In this document: positions 1 to 10,466 of the stretch, piece after piece
Numbering within the stretch: the first letter of the stretch is position 1
Layout: each line of letters opens with the position of its first letter
Origin: Pristionchus mayeri
Taxonomy: Eukaryota > Nematoda > Chromadorea > Rhabditida > Neodiplogasteridae
Direction of reading: 5' to 3'
DNA: 64,000 nucleotides
Assembly (NCBI GenBank): GCA_036245805.1
Contig: BTRK01000003.1
Location: 45,002,044-45,066,043 of the forward strand
Translations under genes and position numbers: made by a program
The notes under the pieces: model-generated
Databases searched by the model: none
The model's input: the letters and a program-made list of their open reading frames with translations, nothing else
Told to the model about the DNA's origin: nothing

Positions 1-450
1 TTGCTCTCTACCTGGTGGGGAGTGGATGGCCCGATTTACTGGGAGCTCCTACCCGAGAAGCGGATAATTACTGGATATGTCTACACTAAACAACTACGGA
101 ATCTCAAGAAGAAATTCGCACAATCTGTCCTGAACGGCAAGAAAGTGTACTATCAACACGATAACGCCCGACCCCATGTTGCACGGCAGGTCAAGCAGGA
201 GCTGTCCAAATATGGCTGGATGATTCTCCCTCATCCACCGTATTCTGCTGACTTGGCCCCTTCGGATTATTGGTTGTTCTCGGATCTGACCCGTCATCTC
301 GATCAGAGATCCTTCACTTGCCGTGGGGCGATCGAGGCCGCACTCAAGCAATATTTTGATTCGCGCCGAGATGGGTTCTACAAGGAGGGAAACCATAAGT
401 TGCCTGAACGTTGGAGATTTGTCGTAGATAACAATGATGCATACGTTTGA
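1..450 (+). CDS. Mariner (DD34D) transposase, C-terminal part, cut by window edge
   Basis: This open frame runs in from before the window and ends with TGA at 448-450. It shows the HDNARPH motif holding the second catalytic Asp and the PHPPYSADLAPSDYWLF block holding the third. The two Asp are separated by 34 residues, the DD34D signature of mariner transposases, which cut and paste DNA at TA sites. The tail (RWRFVVDNNDAYV) is the usual mariner C-terminus. About the last 149 of roughly 345 residues are present and carry no stop or frameshift. The first catalytic Asp and the DNA-binding domain would lie to the left of the window, so activity cannot be judged. Confidence 0.92.
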   Translation: MLSTWWGVDGPIYWELLPEKRIITGYVYTKQLRNLKKKFAQSVLNGKKVYYQHDNARPHVARQVKQELSKYGWMILPHPPYSADLAPSDYWLFSDLTRHLDQRSFTCRGAIEAALKQYFDSRRDGFYKEGNHKLPERWRFVVDNNDAYV

Positions 451-520
451 TTTCGCTCTTGCGCTTTATTGTCAGAAGAAGGGAAATAAAAAGTTTATAA
501 AGACTTTATGTTCAACCTAA
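1..520 (+). mobile_element. Mariner element, 3' part with terminal inverted repeat
   Basis: Downstream of the transposase stop, the bases ending at 520 read in reverse complement as TTAGGTTGAACATAAAGTC. This is the classic mariner terminal repeat start (TTAGGTTG...AAAGT). It is followed by TA at 521-522, the expected target duplication. The 5' half is outside the window. Confidence 0.85.
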
Positions 521-522
521 TA

Positions 523-2640
523 CATCTGATCACATCAAAAGATCCACAGATGTTCCGCCGAATCGACGTTGGACATGACCTTACTACATTTTTCGAACGG
601 CTAGCATTAGAACAATGAGCCACGGATCGAAGCTCAATGAGATATCTGAATGGAACACAACCATTAAACCATCGAACTTCTGGAGGGACTGCTGCGGTGG
701 GCGCGAGCTGCATCGCTAGCCGACTCAGTGATACGTAAATTTAGAAGGGACTACTCCCTAAATTGCGCAATATGGGAATTTAAAAAAAATCAAGGAACAA
801 ATAAAGGAATTAAATCAAGGAACAATTGAATCAAGGAATTTAAAGTGGTCAGCATTTTGTGATGCTATTATTTTGTCAAGAGTGATCTTCCTGTCACACA
901 TGCGCATAAGGTATTTCTGAGTTGCAGAAATTCTTCACAATCCTGTTGTGATTCCAGGACTGATTGGCTGATAGTCGATGTTATCAAAACAATCAAATAT
1001 AATCCTTTCATTATTTCTTGCTCTCTCCATTTTATTATGGTTATGGTATTACTAACGCGCGTAGTTATTAATGTATGTATAATTTTGATTCTAATTTCAC
1101 GGAGTTCGTACTCGGTTGCCGAATCACCTGGAGAGTTTACGTTTCGCATTTGTTTGAAAACTTTTTGGTTAACAACAGTTCGAGTTCTTCCTACTATTCA
1201 AAAAAATATTTCAATGTGGATATCGTGTATTTATCTTTGAATAATTACCTAAGCATTCTCCATCTTTCATTCCCGGACAGAGAGAGAGAGAGAAAGAGAG
1301 TGGCAAAGAGCTCATATAGAATACTGAGCCAGGTCATTCCGCTCTCATCAGCCGCATCTCATATCATTCATTCTACAGAAGGAGGTGCTGCAGATTTTTG
1401 CATCGACAGGTAATTCAAAGGCTGAGGGATACAAATCTTTGTCTGACGCTAGATGAATCATAAGTTTATATCCTGAAGTGGGTTAAAACGCGGTTGGAAG
1501 AACAAGTTTTTGGCGCTAAATTGGAACAAACGAGTTGCAGAAATCGCCCGACGATTACTAGTTCCGAAACTGTTCGAAAAGATAGACTTGTTGTTGGAGA
1601 TCAATCATTTCAGCGCAGCAGGCATGAAATCAATTTAAAAGTGACGGCGAACACATTTATCTATAAATCTCCATCTCTGCTTCCCGTCAAAGTTAGAGTG
1701 TGAGCAATGGAGAGAATCAGACAGATTTTCCGAGCGGTAGAGTAGGTAGTGTGTGTAAAGAGTAATCTTGATTCCTCGGTGTTGGTGAAAAAAGGTTATA
1801 AGAAAATAATTAGTTGTTGAAATAATGAGTGCGCTTTATTGTTGCCCGACGAATCGTCGTTCCATGTTATGCGGAATACAGCCGATTTTGATGAGTCGCA
1901 ATGTGTCCTCGTAAACTAGTACCATAAAATGATATCTCTTGAATCTTCCTCCTTGTTTCTTTGCCTCTGTCCAAATCACTATGTCTTTTTAGATAACCGC
2001 TTTATATCTTTATCACTTAGACTTCACTTCTCTTTATTTTTCAATTTATCACTCACTTTAGTTTTTTAAAAATCAAAGATATCAATTTATAGATAAACTG
2101 AGTTTTATAGATAACCCTTTTTCCATTTCCATCCGCTTTTTCCTGAGAACTAACAGGGTAAAAGATTCCCAATCAAAATCATTATACTGCAAGCGTTGTT
2201 TTCAACCACTGCAAAAAAGACTAAAGCATGAACTGGGTGGTTCTTTGAAGCAATTCTGGTTCATAAATCATAGACTTCGCTTGCTAATAATGTATTATGC
2301 TCAGTTGCTAGAAACAACACTCTTACAATTACCAAACACCCTTGAGATTATTTGGATTTGCGAGGAATATTTTGTTTTCCTAAAGGGGCAGTAACACTAT
2401 AGAGACACTAATAATTAGTAGCGACGCTAAAGCGCGAGCTCACATAGTGAACTCAGTGATTGATTTTTTTCATGAACATTTCTGAAATATTAAAGAATTG
2501 TACTGAATTACCTTTGGTAGATTCAATGATACTAAGATTTCCCAAGTGAGAATTACATGTGTGGAGATATGAGTGAAACGAAAGAAGCTTGAACAGGAAT
2601 TTTCAACCTGGAAAGTTATTCTCATTTCTCTCCTTTTCTC
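523..2640. other. No intact gene; decayed dispersed motifs
   Basis: Only short open frames without recognisable motifs occur here. Bases about 878-960 match a dispersed motif (called M1 here: CTTCCTGTCACA...GTTGCAGAAATT) that recurs at 22504, 27525, 28380 and 42770. A small GA-rich microsatellite lies at 1278-1300. A second dispersed motif (CTTGTTGTTGGA near 1588) also recurs elsewhere, at 22150, 23765 and 42420. I read the stretch as decayed duplicated DNA. Confidence 0.5.
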
Positions 2641-2645
2641 TTCAG

Positions 2646-2776
2646 ATTTCCCTCCGTGGTTGCCACAATGTCTCTGCTGCCTCTCTGGTCGCTCTTCTGG
2701 AAGGGGCGGAGAGGAGAAGAGCCCAGCTACTCACTATTCGCATGGAGGACACCGCTTTCTGCAGCGAACAGGCGAG
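2646..2776 (+). pseudogene. Exon Y (copy A) of unrecognised duplicated gene
   Basis: A good acceptor (CTCTTCAG, ending 2645) precedes an open exon-like frame starting ISLRGCHNVSAAS and ending MEDTAFCSEQAS. Near-identical protein is encoded at 4613-4745 (copy B, with conservative changes) and, frameshifted, at 19250-19382 on the minus strand. I do not recognise the family. The donor is unclear: all copies read GCGAGTGG at the end, so the exact 3' border is uncertain. It belongs upstream of W (about 3105) and Z (3547) of the same copy. It is called pseudogene because W of this copy is degenerate. Confidence 0.6.
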
Positions 2777-3104
2777 TGGGGGGTGGTATGGTATCGATAT
2801 CTAAGGGGATGCATGGAGGATGATGTGCAGTGGTCGAAAGGGTAGGTCACAAAAATTGTAAAATGTGGTCACGTTTCTAAAATTTAATAAAATAAATCCT
2901 TGCAAATGGGCACTTTTTATAGAAATATTACTAAAAATTGGGTACGTTTTCTACTTTTGCACTAGTCCGAACTCCAAAAAGCGGGCACGTTATGTAATTT
3001 TCGACCTACTTTTCGACCACTGGTGATGTGGCCCAAATGCAGTAGATTAGGTGGGCGGCATGGGATGAAAAAAATAGAAGAAGGGTTTTTATATATTGGC
3101 GGAG

Positions 3105-3205
3105 GACTACTGAAAGAAACATTGCCCTAACATAAGCGTTGCGGTGATAGATAACGATCGACACCAGGAACAACCTGGTTGGGTTGGGAAGCGTTTGTTA
3201 GTGAA
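3105..3205 (+). pseudogene. Degenerate exon W (copy A)
   Basis: The stretch aligns by eye with the better preserved W copies at 4826-4965 and (minus) 18895-19045: GGAGG-CTACTG, then CATAAGCGT, then a GATAGA...GGAACAA block. It has several indels and no continuous frame. It lies in the conserved order Y-W-Z. Confidence 0.4.
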
Positions 3206-3546
3206 ACTAATTTCTGAATGTTAATGTCAAGCGGGAGTGGGACGGGAAACTGACTGGTTATGGAAGAACAATTTGTAAAAAGTGTTGGGATCGTGAAATG
3301 TGCGAATGAATACAGTCGTTTTGTGGCGGTCATGACGAATTCAACATAACCATTGGCTGAACCATAATGGACTTCATACGTAAATAAAGCGGTGCACGGA
3401 ATCAACTAATCTTACTAGTCTTGTTTCAGAACAATATTTTATTTTTATACATGAAGCGCAGATAGAATCGTCAGGCCGAACTGGGGATGCATTAGGTGAT
3501 GTGGTGCATCCTAAAATCGCCGGGGAAATCAAAACTTGAATTTCAG

Positions 3547-3687
3547 TTGGAGCGTTGCATGCGTTCATCCCTGATGCCCTCTGGTCGCGAATGGGCAGTG
3601 ACTCGAATGAGATGCGAGTTGAAATACGCCACCCCCGCCCTTCTACTCACTCATCCTGGAGGAAAAACCATTCTAGTGTATGATTGA
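3547..3687 (+). pseudogene. Terminal exon Z (copy A) of unrecognised duplicated gene
   Basis: After a TTTCAG acceptor, 46 codons (LERCMRSSLMPSGREWAV at the start, THPGGKTILVYD at the end) run to TGA at 3685-3687. The same exon occurs at 5219-5359, 8342-8482, 18515-18655 (minus) and 25688-25827 (minus). Between the copies most base changes fall at third positions in this frame, which supports it as the real coding frame. The frame is intact here, but the exons before it in this copy are damaged. Function unknown. Confidence 0.6.
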
Positions 3688-3862
3688 GAGAACACTCGCT
3701 TCAATCCATATACTCTCTCGCCTGTTAGAGCAGAATGTACAGTATTCCTCCTTGTTTTCACTTTAGATGCACCTGAAAACTCTCAGATTGCATAAACTCT
3801 CGCCTAGTATGTACAGTATCCCCTCTCCATCATAGGTTCTTGTCCTCTCTCAAATCGAGTAG
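3547..3862 (+). repeat. 316-bp direct repeat, first copy
   Basis: Exon Z plus its 3' flank down to CAAATCGAGTAG is repeated at 5219-5534 with no indel and only a few substitutions, all inside Z. The offset of 1672 bp marks a recent tandem duplication or conversion of this part of the array. Confidence 0.85.
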
Positions 3863-3903
3863 TACCATACCATAATACCATGATAATACCATGATCCATA
3901 CCA

Positions 3904-4027
3904 TAATACCATGATCATAATCCCCGTTGGATTTGGTACATCATACCTCAGTGCCAGAATGACGCATTTCCTGGGCAAAAAGATACAACAAATTCAAAAA
4001 GTGCCCCATGACTTTCCGGCGCAACTG
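3904..4027 (+). mobile_element. Truncated right end of the 9010-10343 foldback family
   Basis: The bases match the right terminus of the complete element at 9010-10343 (CCCCGTTGGATTTGGTACAT through AGATACAACAAATTC) and end in CGCAACTG followed by TA. Only about 124 bp remain. Its left border falls in a run of short CCATAATACCATGAT repeats (about 3868-3915). Confidence 0.75.
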
Positions 4028-4247
4028 TATATTTCCACTCCGAGTCAATGTACTGAGAGCGTTGCTTTCTTTCAGTGCAAAATGTGGCTATACGCCAAAC
4101 CGCCTAGAACCATTTTGATGAACTAGGAGCTTTTGAGAATCGATAATTGTTCATAAACCATTGATGTCTACTATTGATAATGCGAGAGCCACTAGTTTCT
4201 CAAAAAAATCCATCTTCTGGTTACACCATTCCTTTTTTTCCATTCAG

Positions 4248-4345
4248 ATCTCTCTCCGTCACCGATTCTTATTATGCCTGTGACAAACCTTGCTCCACAC
4301 TGGCAAGAGGCGCGCCCTGTCTGGAGGAGGTGGAGGAGTATTTAT
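4248..4345 (+). pseudogene. Exon X (copy B) of unrecognised duplicated gene
   Basis: A CATTCAG acceptor precedes a frame reading LSVTDSYYACDK...STLARGAPCLEEVEE. The minus-strand copy at 19690-19774 gives SLSVTDSSHAYDKLLSTIA...CLEEVDD. Looser remnants exist near 15640, 28950 and 37330 (minus). X precedes Y in both ordered copies. I do not recognise the domain. Confidence 0.5.
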
Positions 4346-4612
4346 TTTAATAATTCTCTCAAGGAATCATAATGTTATTAACTAAACGAGGAAGCAGAAA
4401 GCTAGTAGTGACACCAAAGCGCAAGTTCGTTTTTAAGTGAAGTACGTAATTGATTTTTAAAAAAAATAAATCTCTCTGAAGAAACCGAGGAATTGTAATA
4501 AATTTCTCTTGTAATGGTGCTTAATCCAACAGTTGTCTAGCGAGAATTCACGTTCAGCAATATTTATTGGAAATTTAAAGATTCCCAATAATCTCTTTCC
4601 TTCTCCCTTCAG

Positions 4613-4745
4613 ATCTCCCTCCGTGATTGCCACAATGTCTCTGCTGCTTCTCTGGTCGCTCTTCTGGAAGGGGCGGAGAGAAAAAGAGACAAACTACTGA
4701 CTCTACGCATGGAGGACACCGCTTTCTGCAGCGAACAGGCGAGTG
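4613..4745 (+). pseudogene. Exon Y (copy B)
   Basis: A CCCTTCAG acceptor is followed by ISLRDCHNVSAAS...LLEGAERKRDK...MEDTAFCSEQAS, in frame without stops. It differs from copy A (2646) by conservative residues. W of this copy, just downstream, contains stops, so the locus as a whole looks dead. Confidence 0.6.
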
Positions 4746-4825
4746 GAGGGGGTGCAATGGGGTAATGAAAAGACTGGTGCATGCGGTATTGGCGTTCGTA
4801 ATAGTTCTTCACATTACATTTTGAA

Positions 4826-4965
4826 ATTTGAAGGAGGCTACTGTAATCTTCCTTTAGTCTAAATTGGAATATAAATATTGACCGACGCTATGACCAACTT
4901 ATTGTTATTGCATAAGCGTAATAAAGATAGAGTGCGGGTGGAACAAGGAAAGGCCGGGTTGGATG
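4826..4965 (+). pseudogene. Degenerate exon W (copy B)
   Basis: The sequence from GAAATTTGAAGGAGGCTACT through GTGCGGGTGGAACAAGGAA aligns with the open copy at 18895-19045 (minus), which encodes LLLLHKLIKDRVRVEQGNAW. Here the first part has stops and an insertion, while LLLLHK and KDRVRVEQG are still readable. Confidence 0.5.
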
Positions 4966-5218
4966 AGATCGATTGATTAGAAAATTTCGGAAAGAGAAGC
5001 GCGGTTCTAATAGTGTGGATATTGGATGTGAGGTGAAATTGACTTGTAAAAGAAGGAAAGTGTCTGAGACAAGTTTTCATCGCTCGAATATCTTGATAAT
5101 TATTGCGGAAATTAATAGGCGCCAAATGACAATAACATTGGCAGGCCGATTTTCGAGTGCATTAGTTAATGCTGTGCATCCTGAAATCGCCCGGAAATTT
5201 CAAATTTTGGCATTTCAG

Positions 5219-5359
5219 TTGGAGCGTTGCATGCGTTCGTCGCTGATGCCGTCTGGTCGCGAATGGGCAGTGACTCGAATGAGATGCGAGTTGGGATACG
5301 CCACCCCCGCCCTTCTACTCACTCATCCTGGAGGAAAAACCATTCTAGTGTACGATTGA
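5219..5359 (+). pseudogene. Terminal exon Z (copy B)
   Basis: A CATTTCAG acceptor precedes 46 intact codons (LERCMRSSLMPSGREWAV ... THPGGKTILVYD) and TGA. Compared with copy A the changes are TCA/TCG, TCC/TCG, CCC/CCG (all silent) and one Lys/Gly. It lies about 280 bp upstream of a block (from 5640) that precedes FPGT remnants in the same orientation. Confidence 0.6.
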
Positions 5360-5534
5360 GAGAACACTCGCTTCAATCCATATACTCTCTCGCCTGTTAG
5401 AGCAGAATGTACAGTATTCCTCCTTGTTTTCACTTTAGATGCACCTGAAAACTCTCAGATTGCATAAACTCTCGCCTAGTATGTACAGTATCCCCTCTCC
5501 ATCATAGGTTCTTGTCCTCTCTCAAATCGAGTAG
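5219..5534 (+). repeat. 316-bp direct repeat, second copy
   Basis: Second copy of the 3547-3862 repeat. The match breaks at GAGTAG, where this copy continues with ATGAATTGTGTTCCC and the first copy with TACCATACC repeats and a transposon fragment. Confidence 0.85.
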
Positions 5535-5639
5535 ATGAATTGTGTTCCCTGTAAGATTGTACAGTAGTTTTCCTAATTATCGATTCGTTGTTGTCTGTAT
5601 AGCAAGTTTACATAATCCTGGCAACGGTCATTTGATTAG

Positions 5640-6070
5640 TATTTCGGTGACGGCATTATGCAAATGTAATTCGAATATGTATGGTGTAATGTAGGTCGGT
5701 GATTGTATTTTTCATGTAGGGCATAACATGTGGTGGCATAGCTTGAATGTGAAATTGAGCATAAAAATGAGGATAGCCTTGCGCATTTCTTTTTGAAATC
5801 ATACGAGTTATCAAAAGATGAGAACAACAAAATGCATGCAGATATCATGTGCGTTTGTGCTGTTTTGCAACTATGATCGCTTCTTGTACTTGATAATTTT
5901 CTACAGCAAAAAAAGTTCTCCCAGAATGAATTCGAATTAAGGGATGTATGGTTATCAGTTTCTCCCTACGAATCTTCAGTAGATACTCAGTTTTTTTCAC
6001 CGCTTTGGAGGCAGAGTACTCCGATAAATCCCTTTCTGAGAGAGGATCTCTCCTGCAGGTATAGAACGTC
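5640..6070 (+). repeat. Spacer upstream of FPGT copy 1, duplicated at 8642
   Basis: This non-coding block (GGTGGCATAGCTTGAATGTG..., CAGCAAAAAAAGTTCTCCCA..., CTCCTGCAGGTATAGAACGT) is repeated at 8652-9007 plus 10344-10357. A minus-strand version lies at about 18130-18410 and a short piece (AATACAATCACCGACCTACA) at 63200. In each case it lies 5' of FPGT exon remnants or of the intact FPGT gene, so it probably derives from that gene's upstream region. Confidence 0.6.
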
Positions 6071-6380
6071 CATACATTAGTAGACAAGAAGAAGAAATTG
6101 TTACAAGTGACAAGTAATGGTTGGATTCGGAAAGATGGGAGGGAATTTGTTGTAAGAACTTTTCAGCAAGATATTGGAAGATATTTCTGGTTCTGCAGAT
6201 AAGGAAGGAATTTAACTGGAAACCGCCTGTTTCCAAAACTCAACCAGTCATTCAAATTGTATACATATTTTTCCTATTGCCGCAAGCACTTTAATCAAAA
6301 GCATCAATAAAATTAATAGGTGATGTTTATTGCTCATTACGCATGATGACCTATAGGTTGATGATCTATAGGTTCTTCTT

Positions 6381-6730
6381 ATTGCAATTGGCGGCCATTT
6401 CATGGCAGGGGTACGCAGAGAATACAGGACCTGCTTGAGGCCAAAGCTGGTACGGTATCAGAATGGGATTATGGGAGTGGACTTACTATGTGTCACTATC
6501 GAGTGATCAATTTTCATAGGGAAAAAGTATTTTTGCGACAGCGATAGATGTCTCGAGTACTGTTAACGTGATGTTTACGCCAAGATAGCAAAGTTATGAA
6601 ACTTGAATCAATAAGTTGCTGAAATTGTTTATATTATTTCTAGGATCCGTAGGCGCGACATTGTGGGTGCTCAAGGAGAACTGAAAGAGAAGACTCTTCG
6701 AAGACGACAGTAAAGTACTGCTGACTCAGA
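6381..6730 (+). pseudogene. FPGT pseudogene copy 1 (exons 2 and 3)
   Basis: Bases 6381-6449 match exon 2 of the intact FPGT gene (61472-61560): CAATTGGCG, CCATGGCAG-like, GCCAAAGCTG then GTACGG as donor. There is an internal deletion. Bases 6644-6730 match exon 3 (61158-61247): a TCTAG acceptor, then GTGTGGGTGCTCAAGGAGAA-like sequence running into an in-frame TGA. The intron between them is retained, so this is a segmental copy and not a retrocopy. Exon 1 appears deleted: sequence after 6070 jumps to a region matching 10572 onward. Confidence 0.65.
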
Positions 6731-7011
6731 TTGCGGTGTACATCGATTGCATTATTGTCCAGATTGATTAAACAATCTCGAGCATGCCGTGGGATAATTA
6801 GTTAGTGCAAGGGAAATAGTATAATCAAGAACATCAATACTAGCTTTCTTCTAAACTCGTATCATAACACAAAACATTTATGTTTGTAGGCGTGGTAGAA
6901 GGGAAAAATTGAATAGGCAATGCTGAGCTTTGGATATCGAAAACGCGGTGCACGGAACCGACCAGTCATATCGAAGAATTTTTATTTAAAATATTTATGT
7001 ATGAATTTCTA

Positions 7012-8246
7012 TTGGGGTGTCCGGAAAGTTCGTATATTTTTTTGTTTTTATTTTTTATTCAATGCTTGACAATTCTCAGTGAACAATGTATGCCCCCTTC
7101 TTTCTCACTACCTCCCTCCAGCGATTGGGCAGGGTCTCGATTCCTCTCTTCCAGAATGCGGGTTTCTTCGAGACCGCCCAGTTCACGAAAGCCCTCACAA
7201 CTTCATCTCGATTCTTGAACTTTTGCAGAAGTCAGAGAGAGAGCGGAAGCAGTGGTAGTCGCATGGGGAGAGAACCGGGGAATACGGTGGATGGGGAATC
7301 CTCTCGATCTTCAGCTCGTCCATTTTCTTCTGGGTCATCTTCGCTCGATGTGGGCGAGCATTGTCCATCAGAAGAAGAATTTTGCCCTGGTTCAGGAGTC
7401 TGGGAGGGACTCTGATCGCGACATCTTCCAGTTGTTCAGAGAAGAGGTCGGCATTGATGCTGGTGCCAGGGGCGAGGATCTCCCAGTAGATGGGACCGAG
7501 CACTGAGAAGAATAAGCAGAGGAGTTCCTTCTTTCCGTGCTCTTCCTTCTTCGGGACGGGCGTGGGCTTCTCATCTGCATCCACCCATTGCAGTCTCCTC
7601 GCAGGGTTATCGTACGTGATCCACTTCTCATCTGTAGCGATGATGGAATTGACCCATCGAAGATTGGATCTACGATGGAGTAATTCCCGACAGACTTGAA
7701 CACGATTTTTCAGCTGTTCGGGGGAGAGGTCATGGGGAATCACTTGTGGGAGTTTCGGCTTCTTCCCAGATCGATGAAGGATATCGGACACCGTTGATCT
7801 GGGAGTACCAGTATCCTTCTTCAACTCACGCACACTGGCCATGGGCTTGCGCTTCAGTGTGCGGAGAACGAGAGGCTGATCGAGGGAGGGAGGGCGTCCA
7901 GAGCGGGGTTGATCATCGAGACCAAACTCCCCTTTCTTGAAGCGGGAGAACCACTTATAGCAGAAGGGTATAGAGGGTGCGTCAGCTCCTTCCGACTGGG
8001 CCAGGGCAGAGTGGGCCTCCTTCACGGATCGGCCAAGACGGTAGTAATGAAGAAAAACTGCTCGGAGGTAGAGATGGGAGTCCATCACAAGAATCAATGT
8101 AGCAACTAGGAGACTGATTAAATCCTTTCACTACTCAACGTCAGAATGATGCAATACATTGTTGACAAACAGATTGCGCAATCACTGCATTTGATCGCGA
8201 ACTGACTTTTTTCCGAAGCATTATACGAACTTTCCGGACACCCCAA
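7012..8246 (-). mobile_element. Mariner element with full terminal repeats
   Basis: Perfect 24-bp terminal inverted repeats begin TTGGGGTGTCCGGAAAGTTC at 7012 and mirror at 8223-8246. TA lies on both sides (7010-7011 and 8247-8248). The 1235-bp length is typical of mariner. The single transposase frame on the minus strand is broken by one frameshift. The terminal repeat resembles that of the foldback element at 62194-63093 (TTGGGGTGTCC). Confidence 0.95.
7076..8097 (-). pseudogene. Mariner transposase, single frameshift near the C-terminus
   Basis: The 300-residue open part shows an N-terminal helix-turn-helix region (about residues 1-110, with WFSRFKKGEFGLDDQPRSGRP as linker), then TDEKW (first Asp), MDNARPH (second) and HPPYSPVLSPCDYHCF (third). 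The open frame ends at 7195, but a typical mariner tail (FVNWAVSKKPAFWKRG... then RWREVV) continues in another frame to TGA at 7076-7078. One missing base near 7221-7228 explains the break. All three catalytic Asp are present, so the element looks recently active but now dead unless the shift is a sequence error. Confidence 0.9.
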
Positions 8247-8341
8247 TATATGCCATGCGTATTACCCGATTGTACAGCGGGCATATTAGATGAAGTGGTG
8301 CATCCATAAATCACAGGAAATTTCAAGATTTGAAATTTCAG

Positions 8342-8482
8342 TTGGAGCGTTGCATGCGTTCGTCCCTGATGCCATCTGGTCGCGAATGGGCAGTGACTCG
8401 AATGAGATGCGAGTTGGGATACGCCACCCCCGCCCTTCTACTCACTCATCCTGGAGGAAAGCCCATTATAGTGTACGATTGA
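8342..8482 (+). pseudogene. Terminal exon Z (copy C)
   Basis: After AATTTCAG, 46 codons of the Z frame run intact to TGA at 8480-8482 (end reads GGKPIIVYD). No Y or W copy is visible just upstream because the mariner at 7012-8246 lies there. It is followed by the FPGT upstream-type block at 8642. Confidence 0.6.
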
Positions 8483-8641
8483 GAGAACACTCTCTTCAAT
8501 CCTTATACTCTATCGCCTACTAGAGCAGAATGTACCTAACGACGCTCTGAGACCGAAGATCCCCATTCCCTCCACACTGAAGTCACCATCCTGCAGGACC
8601 ATTGTGCCTGACGTCAGGATAAATATGATGATGATATGATG

Positions 8642-9009
8642 ATTACGGCTTAAAATGTGGTGGCATAGCTTGAATGTGAAGTTGCGCATGAAAATGAGGA
8701 TGGGTTTTTTTTAGCATTGTGCATTTCTTTTTGCAATCATACGAGTTATCAAAAGAGAGCAACAAAATCCATGCAGCGATCATGTGATTTTTGTGCTGTT
8801 TTGCAACTATAATCACTTCTTGTACTTTTTTTCTACAGCAAAAAAAGTTCTCCCAGAATGAATTCGAATTAAGGGATGTATGTTTATCAGTTTCTCCCTA
8901 CGAATCTTCAGTAGATATTCAGCCTTTTTTCACCGCTTTTTAGGAAGAGTATTCCGATAAATCCCTAAGAGTCCCTAAATCTCTAAGAGAGGATACAGTC
9001 CTGCAGGTA
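8642..9009 (+). repeat. Spacer upstream of FPGT copy 2
   Basis: Second copy of the 5718-6065 block with moderate divergence. It ends in CTGCAGGTA, where the foldback element 9010-10343 has inserted. The sequence resumes at 10346 with TAGAACGTCC, exactly as in the uninterrupted copy (6055-6068). Confidence 0.75.
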
Positions 9010-10343
9010 CAGTCGCGTCGGAAAGTCACCGTACACTTTTTGAATTTGTTGTATCTTTTTGCCCAGGAAATGCATCATTCTGGTACTCAGGTATGATGTT
9101 CCAAATCCATTGGCGATTATGATCATGGTATTATGGTATGACGTCATCGCATAGTTATTGCGTAGTGATGACGCAATAAATCTGCACTTTTTCAAAACGG
9201 CATTATTCTTACATAGATTTTTACCTGTTCGCCATACTTTCTATTATTGGAGATATAAAAGAGGCCTACCCAGAATAAATTTTTGATGGTGCTGCTCGGT
9301 CGCACATTTGCTGCAGCGAAGCTGCAAAAACAGGATCTGAAATTCGGAACTCGGCTTCTAGAGTAGCTAGAGACCCGAAACCGCATCAAAATGATCGTCA
9401 TCATGAGTACACAAGATCCTGAGAATATGAATACGATAACTAATAAAATGCCCCCAGGGCATGAAAAAATAACTTTTTTGCATGACCATTTTTTGGACAT
9501 CCATAACATTACGGAAAAGTTTAGTAAAAATCTGATTTCTATCTGATAATGTTCAAAATGTATTGAAGAACCGAATTCCAACTTTTTAGAGCGTTTGGAT
9601 ATCTTTCCGACCCGCGGTGTGCGTTTTTAGGAGGTATACTAGGGTCGGGAAACACCTTGTTTACCCCTATGGGCGAGAGAGTGCAGACAACGAGAGTGCG
9701 TAAACAGGGTGTTTTCCGACCCTAGTATACCTCCGAAAAACGCACGCCGCGGGATGGAAAGATATCCAATCGCTCTAAAAAGTTGGAATTCGGTTCTTCA
9801 ATACATTTTGAACATTACCAGATAAAAATCAGATTTTTACTAAACTTTTCCGTAAAGTTATGGATGTCCAAAAAATGGTCATGCAAAAAAGTGATTTTTT
9901 CATGCCCTGAGGGCAAGTTATGAGATATCGTATTCATATTCTCAGGATCATGTGTACTCATGATGGCGATCATTTTGATGCTTTGAACGGGTCTCTAGCT
10001 ACTCTAGAAGCCGAGTTCCGAATTTCAGATCCTGCTTTTGCAGCTTCGCTGCAGCAAATGCGCGACCGAGCAGCACCTTAAAAATTTATTCGGGGTAGAC
10101 CTCGGTCACATCTCCAATCATAGAAAGTATGGCGAACAGGAAAAAATATATGTAAGAATAATGCCGTTTTAAAAAAGTGCAGATTGATTGCGTCATCACT
10201 ACTTACCACGATCTTACCACGATACCATGATCATAATCCCCGTTGGATTTGGTACATCATACCTCAGTGCCAGAATGATGCATTTCCTGGGCAAAAAGAT
10301 ACAACAAATTCAAAAAGTGTACGGTGACTTTCCGGCGCGACTG
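9010..10343. mobile_element. Foldback element, TA target, long inverted arms
   Basis: Two arms of about 650 bp mirror each other around a short centre near 9680. The ends read CAGTCGCGTCGGAAAGTCAC and its complement, flanked by TA at 9008-9009 and 10344-10345. No transposase is encoded; the small open frames inside are by-products of the palindrome. The TA target and CAGT ends point to mobilisation by a Tc1/mariner enzyme. A paralogous empty site (CTGCAGGTATAGAACGTCC) survives at about 6051-6069. Confidence 0.92.
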
Positions 10344-10345
10344 TA

Positions 10346-10466
10346 TAGAACGTCCACCGGCCCGTTCTCTTCATGCTCATCTGATTCGAAGGGAGGGAGG
10401 GATGACTCCGCCCCTCCTCCTCCCGAATGGAACTGCCTCGTGCTGGCGGCGATGAACGAACAACAT
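10346..10466 (+). pseudogene. FPGT pseudogene copy 2 (exon 1)
   Basis: The frame reads SDSKGG..DDSAPPPPEWNCLVLAAMNEQ and then stops. The intact gene has ESKNEGTDSSPPPPKWDCLV...AMNEQQ at 61796-61924. The upstream block is contiguous with this exon apart from the inserted foldback element. No exon 2 is recognisable in the following kilobase. Confidence 0.7.

Noticed and set aside
8290..8523. Open frame through exon Z in the phase reading GALHAFVPDA...
   Set aside because: Differences between the five Z copies are silent in the LERCMRSS phase, not in this one, and the acceptor and stop fit that phase.
9192..9581. 129-residue minus-strand open frame
   Set aside because: It lies wholly in an arm of the 9010-10343 palindrome; its mirror copy is broken and no motif is visible.
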